A stretch of 64,000 bases of DNA from Cysteiniphilum sp. JM-1 (lineage in GTDB: Bacteria; Pseudomonadota; Gammaproteobacteria; Francisellales; Francisellaceae): positions 1 to 64,000 of the forward strand of contig NZ_VXKS01000007.1 in NCBI RefSeq assembly GCF_008711525.1, in the 5' to 3' direction. Shown piece after piece: positions 1-9,126 of the stretch. The notes under the pieces were generated by a model, which did no database searches, had not been told where the DNA came from, and saw nothing but the letters and a program-made list of their open reading frames with translations. The position numbers and the translations under genes were made by a program. How positions within the stretch are numbered: position 1 is the first letter of the stretch; each line of letters opens with the position of its first letter.

Positions 1-2
1 TA

Positions 3-56
3 CATCATGCAACCGTGATTAGCCTAGAAGGAGAAAGTTATCGTATGAAAAAATAA
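3..56 (+). CDS. C-terminal end of an IS21-family IstB-like ATPase (partial)
   Basis: The first 54 bases read in one frame as the last 17 residues of a protein ending HHATVISLEGESYRMKK and a stop. The H-H-x-x-x-I-x-x-x-G-E-S-Y-R pattern is typical of the C-terminus of IstB, the AAA+ helper ATPase of IS21 transposons. The gene starts outside the window. It is followed within 60 bases by repeats that look like an IS21 right end, which supports the call. Only the tail is visible, so the family is inferred from a short motif plus context. Confidence 0.6.
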   Translation, partial: HHATVISLEGESYRMKK

Positions 57-71
57 TTTTTTTGCTATAAA

Positions 72-112
72 TCGGCAAAGTTAGTTGTCGTAACCGGAAA
101 AGTTAGTTGACA
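72..112 (+). mobile_element. Right end of an IS21-like insertion sequence
   Basis: Two direct copies of a 14-base unit lie at 74-87 and 97-110 (GGCAAAGTTAGTTG and GGAAAAGTTAGTTG), and the second runs into a terminal TTGACA. Repeated internal and terminal motifs with a TGT...ACA end are characteristic of IS21-family elements. The end falls only 17 bases past the stop codon of the helicase gene on the opposite strand, so the insertion did not interrupt it. The left end lies outside the window. Confidence 0.55.
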
Positions 113-128
113 TTTGATAAGCTAGCAA

Positions 129-3100
129 TTAGCAAACATTTTCGATGCGTTTGTTCTTCTCCAATTGCTGATACAACTCCTTAAAGTATTTCTTTTGCCC
201 CCAAATATTCCAATCCCCAATCACATATAAATTCCTCTTTGCTCGAGTAATTGCCACATTGAGTAAATTTGGTTTACCTGAAGCCCACCAAGCACCCCCT
301 TCATTTTGTTGATCACAACCCAGAGCAAGAATAACCGTCTCATTTTCTTTGCCTTGGAAAGTGTGAACTGTACCAATATTATTCTTAATCCAAAAACTCA
401 ATTCCTTATACCCAACATTATTAAAGATACTAGACTGACTCATAAGTCGATACATCAATGCTTGTAGTTCCTTCTTTACTGCCTTAAATGGCGTAATCAC
501 ATATATACTACTCAGTGCGCTCTTACTATTTTTAGTAACCTCCTGCAATAAATATGATACTCGCTCTCCAATTTCTGGTACATATTGCTTAACCGTACAA
601 ACACCGCTGACCTGAATCCATTTATTCTGCCCCAAGCTAGAATGAAGCTGTGGTTGTATTTTTTCATTTTCAAAGCCATGGATCATCCGGCTTTCATACG
701 CTATTTTATTTGCCACACTAAACATAGGATCAATGCACCTTCTATGCACCCACAAAGGAATACCAATCCAAGTTTTCTGATTATTAATTGATATATTACA
801 GCCATATTGATTTGCTCGATCCGCTACCTGCTGAACAGAATACTGGTAGGGTAACCAATCTTGATATGAGTTTGGCAAGACACTATCCATGAGCTTATCA
901 ACTAATTTTTGTGGTGTCGTAAAAACAGGTTCAATTTGCAAAGGATCTCCAACTACAACTGTTCGCTTCGCACGCCAAATACTACCTACTGCTGCATGAG
1001 GAACTGCTTGACCAGCCTCATCAATCATTAACCAACCCAACTGCGCACATCCAATTGATCTAAACATATTTCCAACAGATGCAAATGTCGTAGATAAAAC
1101 GGGAACCATCAAAAACAGAGATTTCCATAAGGTTTCCTGCCTTATTTGACATCCTCCTTGCAAAAGTTGACTTAACCCAAACAAAACATTTTGCCTAAAT
1201 AGTTCATAGCAACTGGCTTCATAAAGCCAAGATTGATGTAAATGCATTGCACAAACAAATAGTTCAGATCTCAAACAATTTAAATGCTCACTTTGCCAAT
1301 AACTTTGTCTTTGGGTGTCTACATCATAAATACTATGAGTATGACAGGGTATACGCAAATCCACTAATGACTGATTTAATTCCTCAAATAAAGCTTCTTT
1401 GTTTTTAAATTGTAAAACGGCTTTACCAAGCGCTTCTTGAGCTTTTTCAAGATTGTTTTTTAGATGATTTAATTTCACTTTCCTATCAAAGTCCACATGC
1501 GTATCTTTAAATGATAGGTACAATTTTCTTTGCTCAAGCAACTCTTTGGTTATGGTGCTTAACTGATTTTGGTAGGCTTTAACTTTTGCTCTTTTAAAAA
1601 GATATGATAACCAATGAGGTTTTTTAAAAAGGCTAAGCTCGTCCTCTATAAACTTAATTCTTTCTTCAAAACGTTTGCATTTCTCCTCAATAGACTCATT
1701 TAGTGCAACATAATCTTCATAAGCCAATTTAGCAACATCTAGTGCCTGCCTCTGTTCTATCGTTGCCTTATCTTTATTATATTCTTTAAAATATGCTTGT
1801 AACTCCTGAAATTTTTTAATCTTATCTCGATATCTCTCCAATTCATCATATTTCTTATTAAATTTATATTTTGCTTGTGAAAAGCTTTCTATTTTTTCTT
1901 GCTCCACATCTCGCCAGCGCCAAAAGTTTAAGTAATCAAATCCTGTTGGACGTTTACTTTCTTGCTCTGAATATGGTTGGTAATGCTTTGTATAAAACAT
2001 TCTATCTACTAGATTTTTTCTATTACGTGAGCTTCCACCTGCTGCTGAAATCAAGCCCCAACAATGTTCTTGGTCATTCATCGCTTGCAAATGCCCTTTC
2101 CTTTTCTTAGCGTTTACTTGATTAGCAACTGATGATAAATAGGATAAATCACTAAATAAACCATCAATGTCTTTTCTCAAGGGGAGCTCTTTTGAAATAT
2201 TTTCCACTGCTTTGTTATTAGATGATGCAACAACCATTTCAAAGCCAAAAAGCTCTGATTTAGGATAAAACTGCTCATCCAATGACTTTCTAACATCATC
2301 ACAAGAAGCCAATACCTTCGATCGATTAACCAAATTTTCAGCAACAATATCACGCAACAGCGTTGTTTTACCGGTTCCAGGCGGTCCATTTATTGATAGC
2401 ACTCCCTCATTATGCAATTCGTCAAAAACCGTATTGATAGCAAACTGCTGCATTAAAGACATCTGATGTGATATTTTTGAAGGCCATCTTGCTCTTGGCG
2501 TCATATCTGGTGACAACTTATCTGCAATTAGTGGTAACGCATTTGGAGTGTATAAATCAACATATTTTTCATCAACAAAGCTTAAATAGCTCATTAATGG
2601 CTTATGGTCAAAACCTGCTGATAAAAAGCAAATCACTCTTTCGATATCTTCTATATAAAAGCTATTGAGAATAGGCATTATAAATTCATTTGCATCATTT
2701 GCATCATTTGCATCATCAGCTTCTTGATCACCTTCCTCCTCCTCTCGTCTATCAAACAATAGGTTATCTCGAGATAAACCATTTTCCATACCATCATGTC
2801 TTAATAATTTTAGCTGCTCTTCTTTTTTGCTACTTTTAATTTCTTTCCAATCAATTTTAAAAAGCCAAAGGTTATCTTCCAGATTTAAATTAGCCCAATC
2901 ATTTAGCAACTTACTAAGTTTATATAATGAACTTGCATTTAAAACTTTTAAACCCTCATTATCAGGATGTAGTGGCAGCTCATTTTCTATACGACACAAG
3001 CCCTCTTGCAATTTCTCACAACTTTTTTCAAACTCTGTCATTACAAGTTGATCTAAAGCATTTTGACAAAGCTTACCCAAAGCCCAAGGCAATGTACTTA

Positions 3101-3536
3101 CTGACATAGTATCAAACAAAGGCATTCCATTTTGATCAACGGTTAACTTGGCATAACAGCTAAAACCTTCTGTTAAATTTTCATCTTTACGCTCTTCCCA
3201 TTCTACTTCTTGATAACCATCTGATACTTCATTAAACACATTATCAACTATCGTATTTATTTCGTTTAAATCAAATAGATTGATATGTAGTGTATACATT
3301 GCATGCTGTTCTGGATAAAGACCTATCTGAAGTCTGGCGTTTGTATCTAACCAAGGTAAAATAGCATCCTGCTGCCTTTGTAGTTCATCAAATGTAATTT
3401 TAACTCCTTTATTTTCGTAGTTACTATCATCTGGAATTTTATAAGGTTGAAAAAACTCAACTTTATGCCACGCCCTTAATATTGCTATTGCATTATTAAT
3501 TTGTTCTTGCTTTGTTACATCTACTAATTTCGTCAT
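129..3536 (-). CDS. Large UPF1-like superfamily 1 helicase / AAA-domain protein
   Basis: An 1135-residue protein predicted to unwind or translocate on nucleic acid. Visible motifs: Walker A GPPGTGKTT near residue 384, motif II DEAG (LMIDEAGQAVP) near 835, then GTVHTFQGKE near 1059 and NVAITRAKRNLYVIGD near 1093, which are SF1 motifs V and VI. About 440 residues separate Walker A and motif II; residues 545-720 of this are Lys/Glu-rich and look like a long coiled coil. The first 350 residues match nothing I recognise. An acidic tract near residue 275 contains DANDANDAN, encoded by a 9-bp tandem repeat. The gene lies 60 bases after sbcC on the same strand and ends just before an IS21-like element. 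The helicase class is secure; the substrate and any defence role are inference. Confidence 0.85.
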   Translation of the reverse strand: MTKLVDVTKQEQINNAIAILRAWHKVEFFQPYKIPDDSNYENKGVKITFDELQRQQDAILPWLDTNARLQIGLYPEQHAMYTLHINLFDLNEINTIVDNVFNEVSDGYQEVEWEERKDENLTEGFSCYAKLTVDQNGMPLFDTMSVSTLPWALGKLCQNALDQLVMTEFEKSCEKLQEGLCRIENELPLHPDNEGLKVLNASSLYKLSKLLNDWANLNLEDNLWLFKIDWKEIKSSKKEEQLKLLRHDGMENGLSRDNLLFDRREEEEGDQEADDANDANDANEFIMPILNSFYIEDIERVICFLSAGFDHKPLMSYLSFVDEKYVDLYTPNALPLIADKLSPDMTPRARWPSKISHQMSLMQQFAINTVFDELHNEGVLSINGPPGTGKTTLLRDIVAENLVNRSKVLASCDDVRKSLDEQFYPKSELFGFEMVVASSNNKAVENISKELPLRKDIDGLFSDLSYLSSVANQVNAKKRKGHLQAMNDQEHCWGLISAAGGSSRNRKNLVDRMFYTKHYQPYSEQESKRPTGFDYLNFWRWRDVEQEKIESFSQAKYKFNKKYDELERYRDKIKKFQELQAYFKEYNKDKATIEQRQALDVAKLAYEDYVALNESIEEKCKRFEERIKFIEDELSLFKKPHWLSYLFKRAKVKAYQNQLSTITKELLEQRKLYLSFKDTHVDFDRKVKLNHLKNNLEKAQEALGKAVLQFKNKEALFEELNQSLVDLRIPCHTHSIYDVDTQRQSYWQSEHLNCLRSELFVCAMHLHQSWLYEASCYELFRQNVLFGLSQLLQGGCQIRQETLWKSLFLMVPVLSTTFASVGNMFRSIGCAQLGWLMIDEAGQAVPHAAVGSIWRAKRTVVVGDPLQIEPVFTTPQKLVDKLMDSVLPNSYQDWLPYQYSVQQVADRANQYGCNISINNQKTWIGIPLWVHRRCIDPMFSVANKIAYESRMIHGFENEKIQPQLHSSLGQNKWIQVSGVCTVKQYVPEIGERVSYLLQEVTKNSKSALSSIYVITPFKAVKKELQALMYRLMSQSSIFNNVGYKELSFWIKNNIGTVHTFQGKENETVILALGCDQQNEGGAWWASGKPNLLNVAITRAKRNLYVIGDWNIWGQKKYFKELYQQLEKNKRIENVC
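2687..2717 (-). repeat. 9-bp tandem repeat inside the helicase gene
   Basis: A unit close to CATTTGCAT is repeated in tandem more than three times on the plus strand, in frame, and encodes the DANDANDAN tract of the minus-strand helicase. Because the unit is a multiple of three, changes in copy number would lengthen or shorten the acidic linker without breaking the frame. Confidence 0.8.
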
Positions 3537-3596
3537 TTTGATTATCTACTCAAATCCATCAAAAAATGAGGAATATCTTGCCAATTATTAACCACT

Positions 3597-6500
3597 TTAA
3601 CACCCCACACCACTTAATACACTTTTGCCTCCTGAGATTGGAGTGACCTTGATTTGTGAGCTAATGCGCTCTTTTAATGCAGGGACATGCGAGATCACAC
3701 CGATTAATTTACCATCTTGCTGCAAATGTGATAGTGCTTCCAACGCCATCTCTAACGCATCTTCATCCAATGTCCCAAAACCTTCATCTAAAAATAAAGA
3801 GTCAACACGAATCTTTTGGCTTGCCATTTTGGATAAACCAAGTGCCAAAGCCAAGCTCATGATAAAACTCTCACCGCCTGAGAGGTTTTTTGTCGTGCGT
3901 ATTTCTCCTGCTTGATAATTATCAATCACATTTAACTCTAAAGGCTCATTGCTATCACGCACTAACAAATAGCGATCACTCATTTGCTGTAATTGCTGAT
4001 TGGCATAATTAACCATCAGCTCAAAAGTTAAGCCTTGGGCAAAGTTGCGATACTTTTTGCCATCTTGTGAACCAATCAAAACTCTAAGATTTGCCCATTT
4101 TTGCGCTTGTGCTTTTTGCTTATCAACACTCGCTAGCTTATTTTTAAATGCCAGCACTGCACTATCATGTTCTTGTAATTGCGTGTTTAATGACCCTAAA
4201 CTTTCATACGTTTGTTGCTTTTCATTTTGGATAAACTGTTGCTGCTGCTGCAAATTTTCCAGTTTCTCATCTGTCAATGACGCATTATGAAGTTGGTTAT
4301 ACTCATTCCTTTTAACATTTAATTGACTATCTATATCACGCCAATGATTTTGTAATTGCTCCGCTTCCTGTTGCAATGGTTTGATTTGATCTATTTGCTT
4401 TAAAAGCTCTTTAAAGGCCTCTTCATCCATTATATTGTATAACTTTAGCTGTTCATAAAAATCCTGTTGCCGACGTGTATACTCATTATCTTTTTCTATT
4501 TGCAATGCCTGATAGGTACTTAATTGAGTATTCAATTCAAGTATTTTATCATCAATCGCTTTTACCTCTTCAGCGAAATGATCATATTGCTTTTGCGCCT
4601 GATCAACTGCCTGTTGCAATTGCTGCTCATAATCATCGGGATCTTTATCTGCAAATAGCTGTTGCCGAGCTTGGACAAGCGATTTCTTTTCCTCATTGAG
4701 GCTAACTATTGCTGCTTGCTCTTGTTGTATAGAAAGATTGCTCTGCTTAATTTGCTGTTCAACAAGATTTAGTTGCTCAGTAGACTGTTGTTTTTGTTGT
4801 GCATAGTTTTGCAGTGCCTGTTGCGTTTTTTGCCATTGATTCAAACGTTGTTGCAGCTGACCATTGACTTTAGAGAGTTGCTTAACATGTGTTACTACCA
4901 TGCCATATTTATTCAACACTTCATTAAATTGACACATTGCCTTTGATACGCTTTCTTGCGCTAGTGACAGTTGCTCTTTTGCTTTAGCTAATGCTGATTT
5001 GGCATTTGTTACTTTTTCATCTGCCACACGTAACTGTGTCATTAAATCACCATGCACTTGCCGCTTTTGAGCGACCTGCTTCTCTTGTTCAGCAACTTCT
5101 TTTTGCGATGCTTTTATTTTTTTAATCTGTGATTTTAATGTTTTAATATCATCATCTGCATCAAAAGCTGGTAAGCCCTGTGTATAAGGGTGATCCAAAG
5201 CACCACACAAAGGACAAGCCTCACCATCAATGAGCTTGTGACGCTCTTTCTCTAAATGAATAATGACTTTTTGCTGCTCTTGGATATGCAGTTTAAGCTC
5301 CAAGGTCTCCTCATAATCTTCAAGCTGCTTACCTGCCAATATACTTTCAAGATTAAGATTTAATGTTGCCAAATACTGCTTAGCTTGATCTAAATCATTA
5401 TTAGCAACATTCGCCGTTTGTTGGCATTGATCTTGTTGCTGTACAGCTTGGTCTAGTTGCTTTTGCGTCTTTTCAACTTCAGTATGATAACTATTGAGTG
5501 CATTGTGCTTATCTGTAATTGAACTGATTTGTAATTGAATACCTTGAAAATCAGCGATTAAATCTTCATCTACCGCATGTTGCTGAGTGTATAGCGTATT
5601 GGCTTGATTGGCTTTATCAAGCTTAATAACACTCTGTTGGATACTTTCTCTCTGCTTCTGTTGATTCGTCAGCTCAGTATTTAATGCATTAACTCTCTTT
5701 TCAAGCTGATGCAATTGATCTTGTTTATATTGAATATTATGATCAAGCTTGCGCACGTCTTTAATGATTGGAGTTTGTTCTCCTTGAGCTTCTTTAGCTT
5801 GTTGCCAACCTGCTTTTGCCTCATTAGATTTTTCTACAAATCTATCCGCATCTTTTTGTAACTGTGGACGCTTAAGCTGCAAAGCACCAATCTGATCTTT
5901 CACTTTGTTTAGCTCAGCATAAACACTCTGATAGGCCTCATAAATTGGATTAATCTCTTTGACTTGTTGTAAACGGATCAATTGCTGCTGCTTTGGTTTG
6001 AATGCGTCTTGCTGTTGCTGTATATGCTCATATTGCTTTTGTAGTTGCGACACCTCATGTTGAAGCTTCTCAATGGTTTGAAGCCAATTCACTTTATCAC
6101 TCAAGACTTTTTCGCTAATATCTAATCGCTCAATCAATGACTTATTAATGACAAGATCATTATTTAGCTGTGTCAGCTTCTCTTGTGATAATACCTGAAT
6201 ACCCTCTAGCTCTTTCTGTAATAATATGACTTTATCTGTTTCCTGCTTATCACGCGCATACACCATTTTGGATATATCACTATAAATTTCAGAACCCGTC
6301 ATTTGCTCTAAGATTTCAGAGCGCTCATCTGATGACGCTTTTAAAAAGGCAGTAAAGCCGCCTTGTGCTAACAAAATCGATTTACAAAAGCGCTTAAAGT
6401 CCATTCCTGTTTTTTGTTCAACGAGTTCTTTAACTTTTTTAATTTTTGTTTCTAATACTTTAGCTTTATTATAATCACTGATTTCATGCTTTGGTGATTG

Positions 6501-6827
6501 CAACTTTCCATCTGCTTTGCCTCGCGCTTTGCGTTGACTCCAATGACATTGATACACACCTTCATTCGTCTGAAATGTAATTTCTGCAAAACATTCCCCT
6601 GTTTGGCGTGACATTACTTCATTGACCGACTCAGAGATAATTTTTAGTCGTGGCGTCTGCCCATAAAGCGCCAAACAAATCGCATCTAATATGGTTGATT
6701 TACCCGCTCCAGTTGGACCCGTGATTGCAAACAAGCCATTATCTATGTAATCAGGATCAGTAAAATCAATTGACCATTCACCATACAGAGAATTTAAATT
6801 TTTGAATCGTAAGTTGAGGATTTTCAT
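3597..6827 (-). CDS. sbcC: SbcC, ATPase subunit of the SbcCD nuclease
   Basis: SMC/Rad50-like ATPase of 1076 residues that, with SbcD, cleaves DNA hairpins and processes double-strand ends. Visible: Walker A GPTGAGKST at residues 37-45, two long Gln/Glu/Lys-rich coiled coils, a zinc hook CPLC near residue 537 between the coils, an ABC signature LSGGESF near 981, and Walker B LFLDEGFGTLD shortly after. Length is normal for the family (E. coli is 1048). The start codon overlaps the stop of the upstream membrane-protein gene by 4 bases (ATGA), so the two are likely translationally coupled. Confidence 0.96.
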   Translation of the reverse strand: MKILNLRFKNLNSLYGEWSIDFTDPDYIDNGLFAITGPTGAGKSTILDAICLALYGQTPRLKIISESVNEVMSRQTGECFAEITFQTNEGVYQCHWSQRKARGKADGKLQSPKHEISDYNKAKVLETKIKKVKELVEQKTGMDFKRFCKSILLAQGGFTAFLKASSDERSEILEQMTGSEIYSDISKMVYARDKQETDKVILLQKELEGIQVLSQEKLTQLNNDLVINKSLIERLDISEKVLSDKVNWLQTIEKLQHEVSQLQKQYEHIQQQQDAFKPKQQQLIRLQQVKEINPIYEAYQSVYAELNKVKDQIGALQLKRPQLQKDADRFVEKSNEAKAGWQQAKEAQGEQTPIIKDVRKLDHNIQYKQDQLHQLEKRVNALNTELTNQQKQRESIQQSVIKLDKANQANTLYTQQHAVDEDLIADFQGIQLQISSITDKHNALNSYHTEVEKTQKQLDQAVQQQDQCQQTANVANNDLDQAKQYLATLNLNLESILAGKQLEDYEETLELKLHIQEQQKVIIHLEKERHKLIDGEACPLCGALDHPYTQGLPAFDADDDIKTLKSQIKKIKASQKEVAEQEKQVAQKRQVHGDLMTQLRVADEKVTNAKSALAKAKEQLSLAQESVSKAMCQFNEVLNKYGMVVTHVKQLSKVNGQLQQRLNQWQKTQQALQNYAQQKQQSTEQLNLVEQQIKQSNLSIQQEQAAIVSLNEEKKSLVQARQQLFADKDPDDYEQQLQQAVDQAQKQYDHFAEEVKAIDDKILELNTQLSTYQALQIEKDNEYTRRQQDFYEQLKLYNIMDEEAFKELLKQIDQIKPLQQEAEQLQNHWRDIDSQLNVKRNEYNQLHNASLTDEKLENLQQQQQFIQNEKQQTYESLGSLNTQLQEHDSAVLAFKNKLASVDKQKAQAQKWANLRVLIGSQDGKKYRNFAQGLTFELMVNYANQQLQQMSDRYLLVRDSNEPLELNVIDNYQAGEIRTTKNLSGGESFIMSLALALGLSKMASQKIRVDSLFLDEGFGTLDEDALEMALEALSHLQQDGKLIGVISHVPALKERISSQIKVTPISGGKSVLSGVGC

Positions 6828-7834
6828 GGTTTATCCCTATCGATTTGAGTTTTAGAGGCAGATGCTCCAGTACTATTATTAGCTGTGTTAGATGTTATTT
6901 TTGGCGTGTCATAAATAGCAATAATTGAGGAGTTTGGTATTGTTACATCAATAGTCTCACTTTCTGAAATAGGCGCTCTAATTTTGGTATTTGAACCTAT
7001 GCCCTGAAATAAAATATTAATGTTTACCAGTGTACAAAACTGTGAGTTATCTGAGCAATCTAAATGTTTTTTTAATATTGATCTTCCTTTATGCTTTGCT
7101 GAGTTAATTAATGGAGTTAACTCGTCTCGTTTTGCAACGATACAAACATTATCTTTTGAAAGATTAAGGGCTTTTATAGGAATTTGAACCAATGAAGCAT
7201 GTGTAAAAAAACCTGGCATTCCTAAGCCAATTAATAGCGCAAAGAAGGTAAATACAAATGTTGAAAATAACCTTATCGATCTATTTGTCATACTTATAAA
7301 TGAAAAAAATACAACAGTAGCTATAGTTAGTATCAATGTTACTGATAAACCTATAAACTTCATGGCAGGAGAAATATAATTTATAACATTTCCCAAACTT
7401 ACAGCTATTATCATAACTAATAAGACTATTAGCATATATAAACTATATAGGAGCATTGCAGCATTAATTGCATTATTTTTTCGATCAAAAATATCTGTAT
7501 ATTTAAGTTTTTTAGATACTTTTAAAACCACCCATGAAACTGATATAGATGCCTGTTGCACAATAATAAAAAAACTTAAGTAGGCAATTCCTGAGACAGC
7601 AGCTACAGCAATCAATGTATATAAATCTCCAATACTAAGCATCCCTATATTCATTTGAATATGCAATAGATATAAAAAAATAATTACAAAACCTATGATA
7701 ACGCCTAAAATAAACGAGACTTTTGAAAACAACCATATTTTTTCTAAAGCTTTAGTTGGTAGTAACTCATTAACTATTGATGCTTCTTTATCATCATTCT
7801 GTAGCTTTTCTTTTGACTCTTTATCATCAATCAT
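6824..7834 (-). CDS. Unknown multi-pass membrane protein between sbcD and sbcC
   Basis: A 336-residue protein with a short charged N-terminus, then five or six hydrophobic segments (about residues 38-60, 70-95, 120-150, 155-180 and 190-212), then a soluble C-terminal domain of about 120 residues with several cysteines (near DNVCIV, HLDCSDNSQFCTLV) and a Ser/Thr/Asn-rich tail. I recognise no family. It starts 43 bases after sbcD and overlaps the sbcC start by 4 bases, so it is built into the sbcDC transcription unit. SbcC and SbcD are cytoplasmic, so a coupled membrane partner is unexpected. Its role is unknown. Confidence 0.75.
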   Translation of the reverse strand: MIDDKESKEKLQNDDKEASIVNELLPTKALEKIWLFSKVSFILGVIIGFVIIFLYLLHIQMNIGMLSIGDLYTLIAVAAVSGIAYLSFFIIVQQASISVSWVVLKVSKKLKYTDIFDRKNNAINAAMLLYSLYMLIVLLVMIIAVSLGNVINYISPAMKFIGLSVTLILTIATVVFFSFISMTNRSIRLFSTFVFTFFALLIGLGMPGFFTHASLVQIPIKALNLSKDNVCIVAKRDELTPLINSAKHKGRSILKKHLDCSDNSQFCTLVNINILFQGIGSNTKIRAPISESETIDVTIPNSSIIAIYDTPKITSNTANNSTGASASKTQIDRDKP

Positions 7835-7877
7835 TTATGCATATTCCTTAAATATCACTCTCTTAGGCAATTCACCT

Positions 7878-8306
7878 CTATTCTGCCTGCACATCTTCCT
7901 CAACAAGCTGCAGCATAATCTCTTGATAACAATCCATCAAAACAGCTTGCTGATCTTTTGGAATATCATGCGCAGCTAAGCAGCGCTCAAACACTTCTAT
8001 TTCATTGAGATCCTCTAGTGTTTCACTACTTTGAGATTGACTTATCGCTTTATCAATTATGCGTTTGTTTTTGATACGTCTGATCTCAAGCTCACTGCCT
8101 TGAATATGAGCATTAATTTGCTCTGTCAGATCACTGATGATTTCTTTACCTATATATTCAATCTCAAGCCAGCTATTACTTTTATCAGTTGTTAGCTGTG
8201 ACAAGGATGCCAAGATACCTTCCAGATTACCTTTAATACTAACTAACGATTGAAAGCATGGAACAGTAATAGGTGTAATGACTTTACTTGCCATCTTTAA
8301 AGTCAA
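7878..8306 (-). CDS. sbcD: SbcD C-terminal domain, out of frame with the nuclease domain
   Basis: This reading frame encodes about 135 residues that line up with the C-terminal capping part of SbcD: KVITPITVP, then SIKGNLEGILASL and a helical Glu-rich end. It overlaps the 280-residue nuclease frame by 23 bases and is +1 to it. Skipping one T after the AAG codon, immediately before AAAGTC, would join FKDGK to KVITPITVP without a gap. The fragment's own ATG has no convincing ribosome site and the first few residues are the shadow of the upstream frame. It is therefore the second half of a frameshifted sbcD and not an independent gene. Confidence 0.75.
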   Translation of the reverse strand: MTLKMASKVITPITVPCFQSLVSIKGNLEGILASLSQLTTDKSNSWLEIEYIGKEIISDLTEQINAHIQGSELEIRRIKNKRIIDKAISQSQSSETLEDLNEIEVFERCLAAHDIPKDQQAVLMDCYQEIMLQLVEEDVQAE

Positions 8307-9126
8307 TCATTAACACCTGCTTTTGCTGCTTAGCCTCACCAAAGCCCATAGCAATGGGTGAGCCGCTGTAGCGAATATGCTCTTTTTTAGCCACCATTTG
8401 TGGCACATGCAAATGCCCCAAGGCAACATAATCAAGATAATCAGGAAATATACTCGCATCAACATGTGCTAACGAACCAACATATAGCTCACGCACACCG
8501 TCATCAACTTCGGTCTTGCCTCCGGCGGCAAACAAATGCCCCATACCAATCATTGGCAAATATTCAAGCTTATGTGTTTTGCAAAGCTCAATCTGCTTCT
8601 CTTTGGCGTACTGACACACCTCATGATAATGCTGCTTAATGCCTGATATTAATTTCTTATTCTTATCATCCAACGTTTCACTGGCTTCAACCTTTCTGAT
8701 ATCACGATCACGCAAGTAAGGTACTGCACAAATGATTGCTTGCGGTATGCCGTTATCCTTTGTCAGTGTAATCACTTCATCTTGTGGATTGTCACACGCT
8801 GCTCCCACTACATAGATGTTAAGTGCTTTTAATACACTTTTGGACGCCTCAAGCAAACTAGGCGAGTCGTGATTACCACCAATCACCACCACATGCTGAC
8901 AATCCGTATTTTTAGACACATCACTTAAAAACCGAAAATACAGCTCTTGGGCATAATTACTCGGTGTTGTGGTATCAAAGACATCACCAGCTATTAATAA
9001 AATATCAATCTTTTGCAATTTAATAATATCAATTAACCAATTTAAAAAGGCTTCAAATTCAGGATAACGCTTTTTGCCATAAAGCATGCGCCCTAAATGC
9101 CAATCGGAGGTATGGAGGATTTTCAT
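8284..9126 (-). CDS. sbcD: SbcD nuclease domain (N-terminal part of a frameshifted sbcD)
   Basis: Mn-dependent metallophosphoesterase subunit of SbcCD. All nuclease motifs are present: TSDWHLG at residues 6-12, GDVFD, GGNHDS, GMGHL and ALGHLH. The 280-residue frame stops after the phosphoesterase domain, where the family normally continues for about 120 more residues; those are encoded +1 in the overlapping frame at 7878-8306. The start codon overlaps the stop of the upstream AAA ATPase gene (ATGA). Either the gene has a single-base mutation, the sequence has an error, or the shift is programmed. The complete nuclease domain might still be made. Confidence 0.85.
   Translation of the reverse strand: MKILHTSDWHLGRMLYGKKRYPEFEAFLNWLIDIIKLQKIDILLIAGDVFDTTTPSNYAQELYFRFLSDVSKNTDCQHVVVIGGNHDSPSLLEASKSVLKALNIYVVGAACDNPQDEVITLTKDNGIPQAIICAVPYLRDRDIRKVEASETLDDKNKKLISGIKQHYHEVCQYAKEKQIELCKTHKLEYLPMIGMGHLFAAGGKTEVDDGVRELYVGSLAHVDASIFPDYLDYVALGHLHVPQMVAKKEHIRYSGSPIAMGFGEAKQQKQVLMIDFKDGK

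Noticed and set aside
45-56. A very short ATG frame at the left edge
   Set aside because: It is in frame with, and part of, the IstB-like C-terminus.
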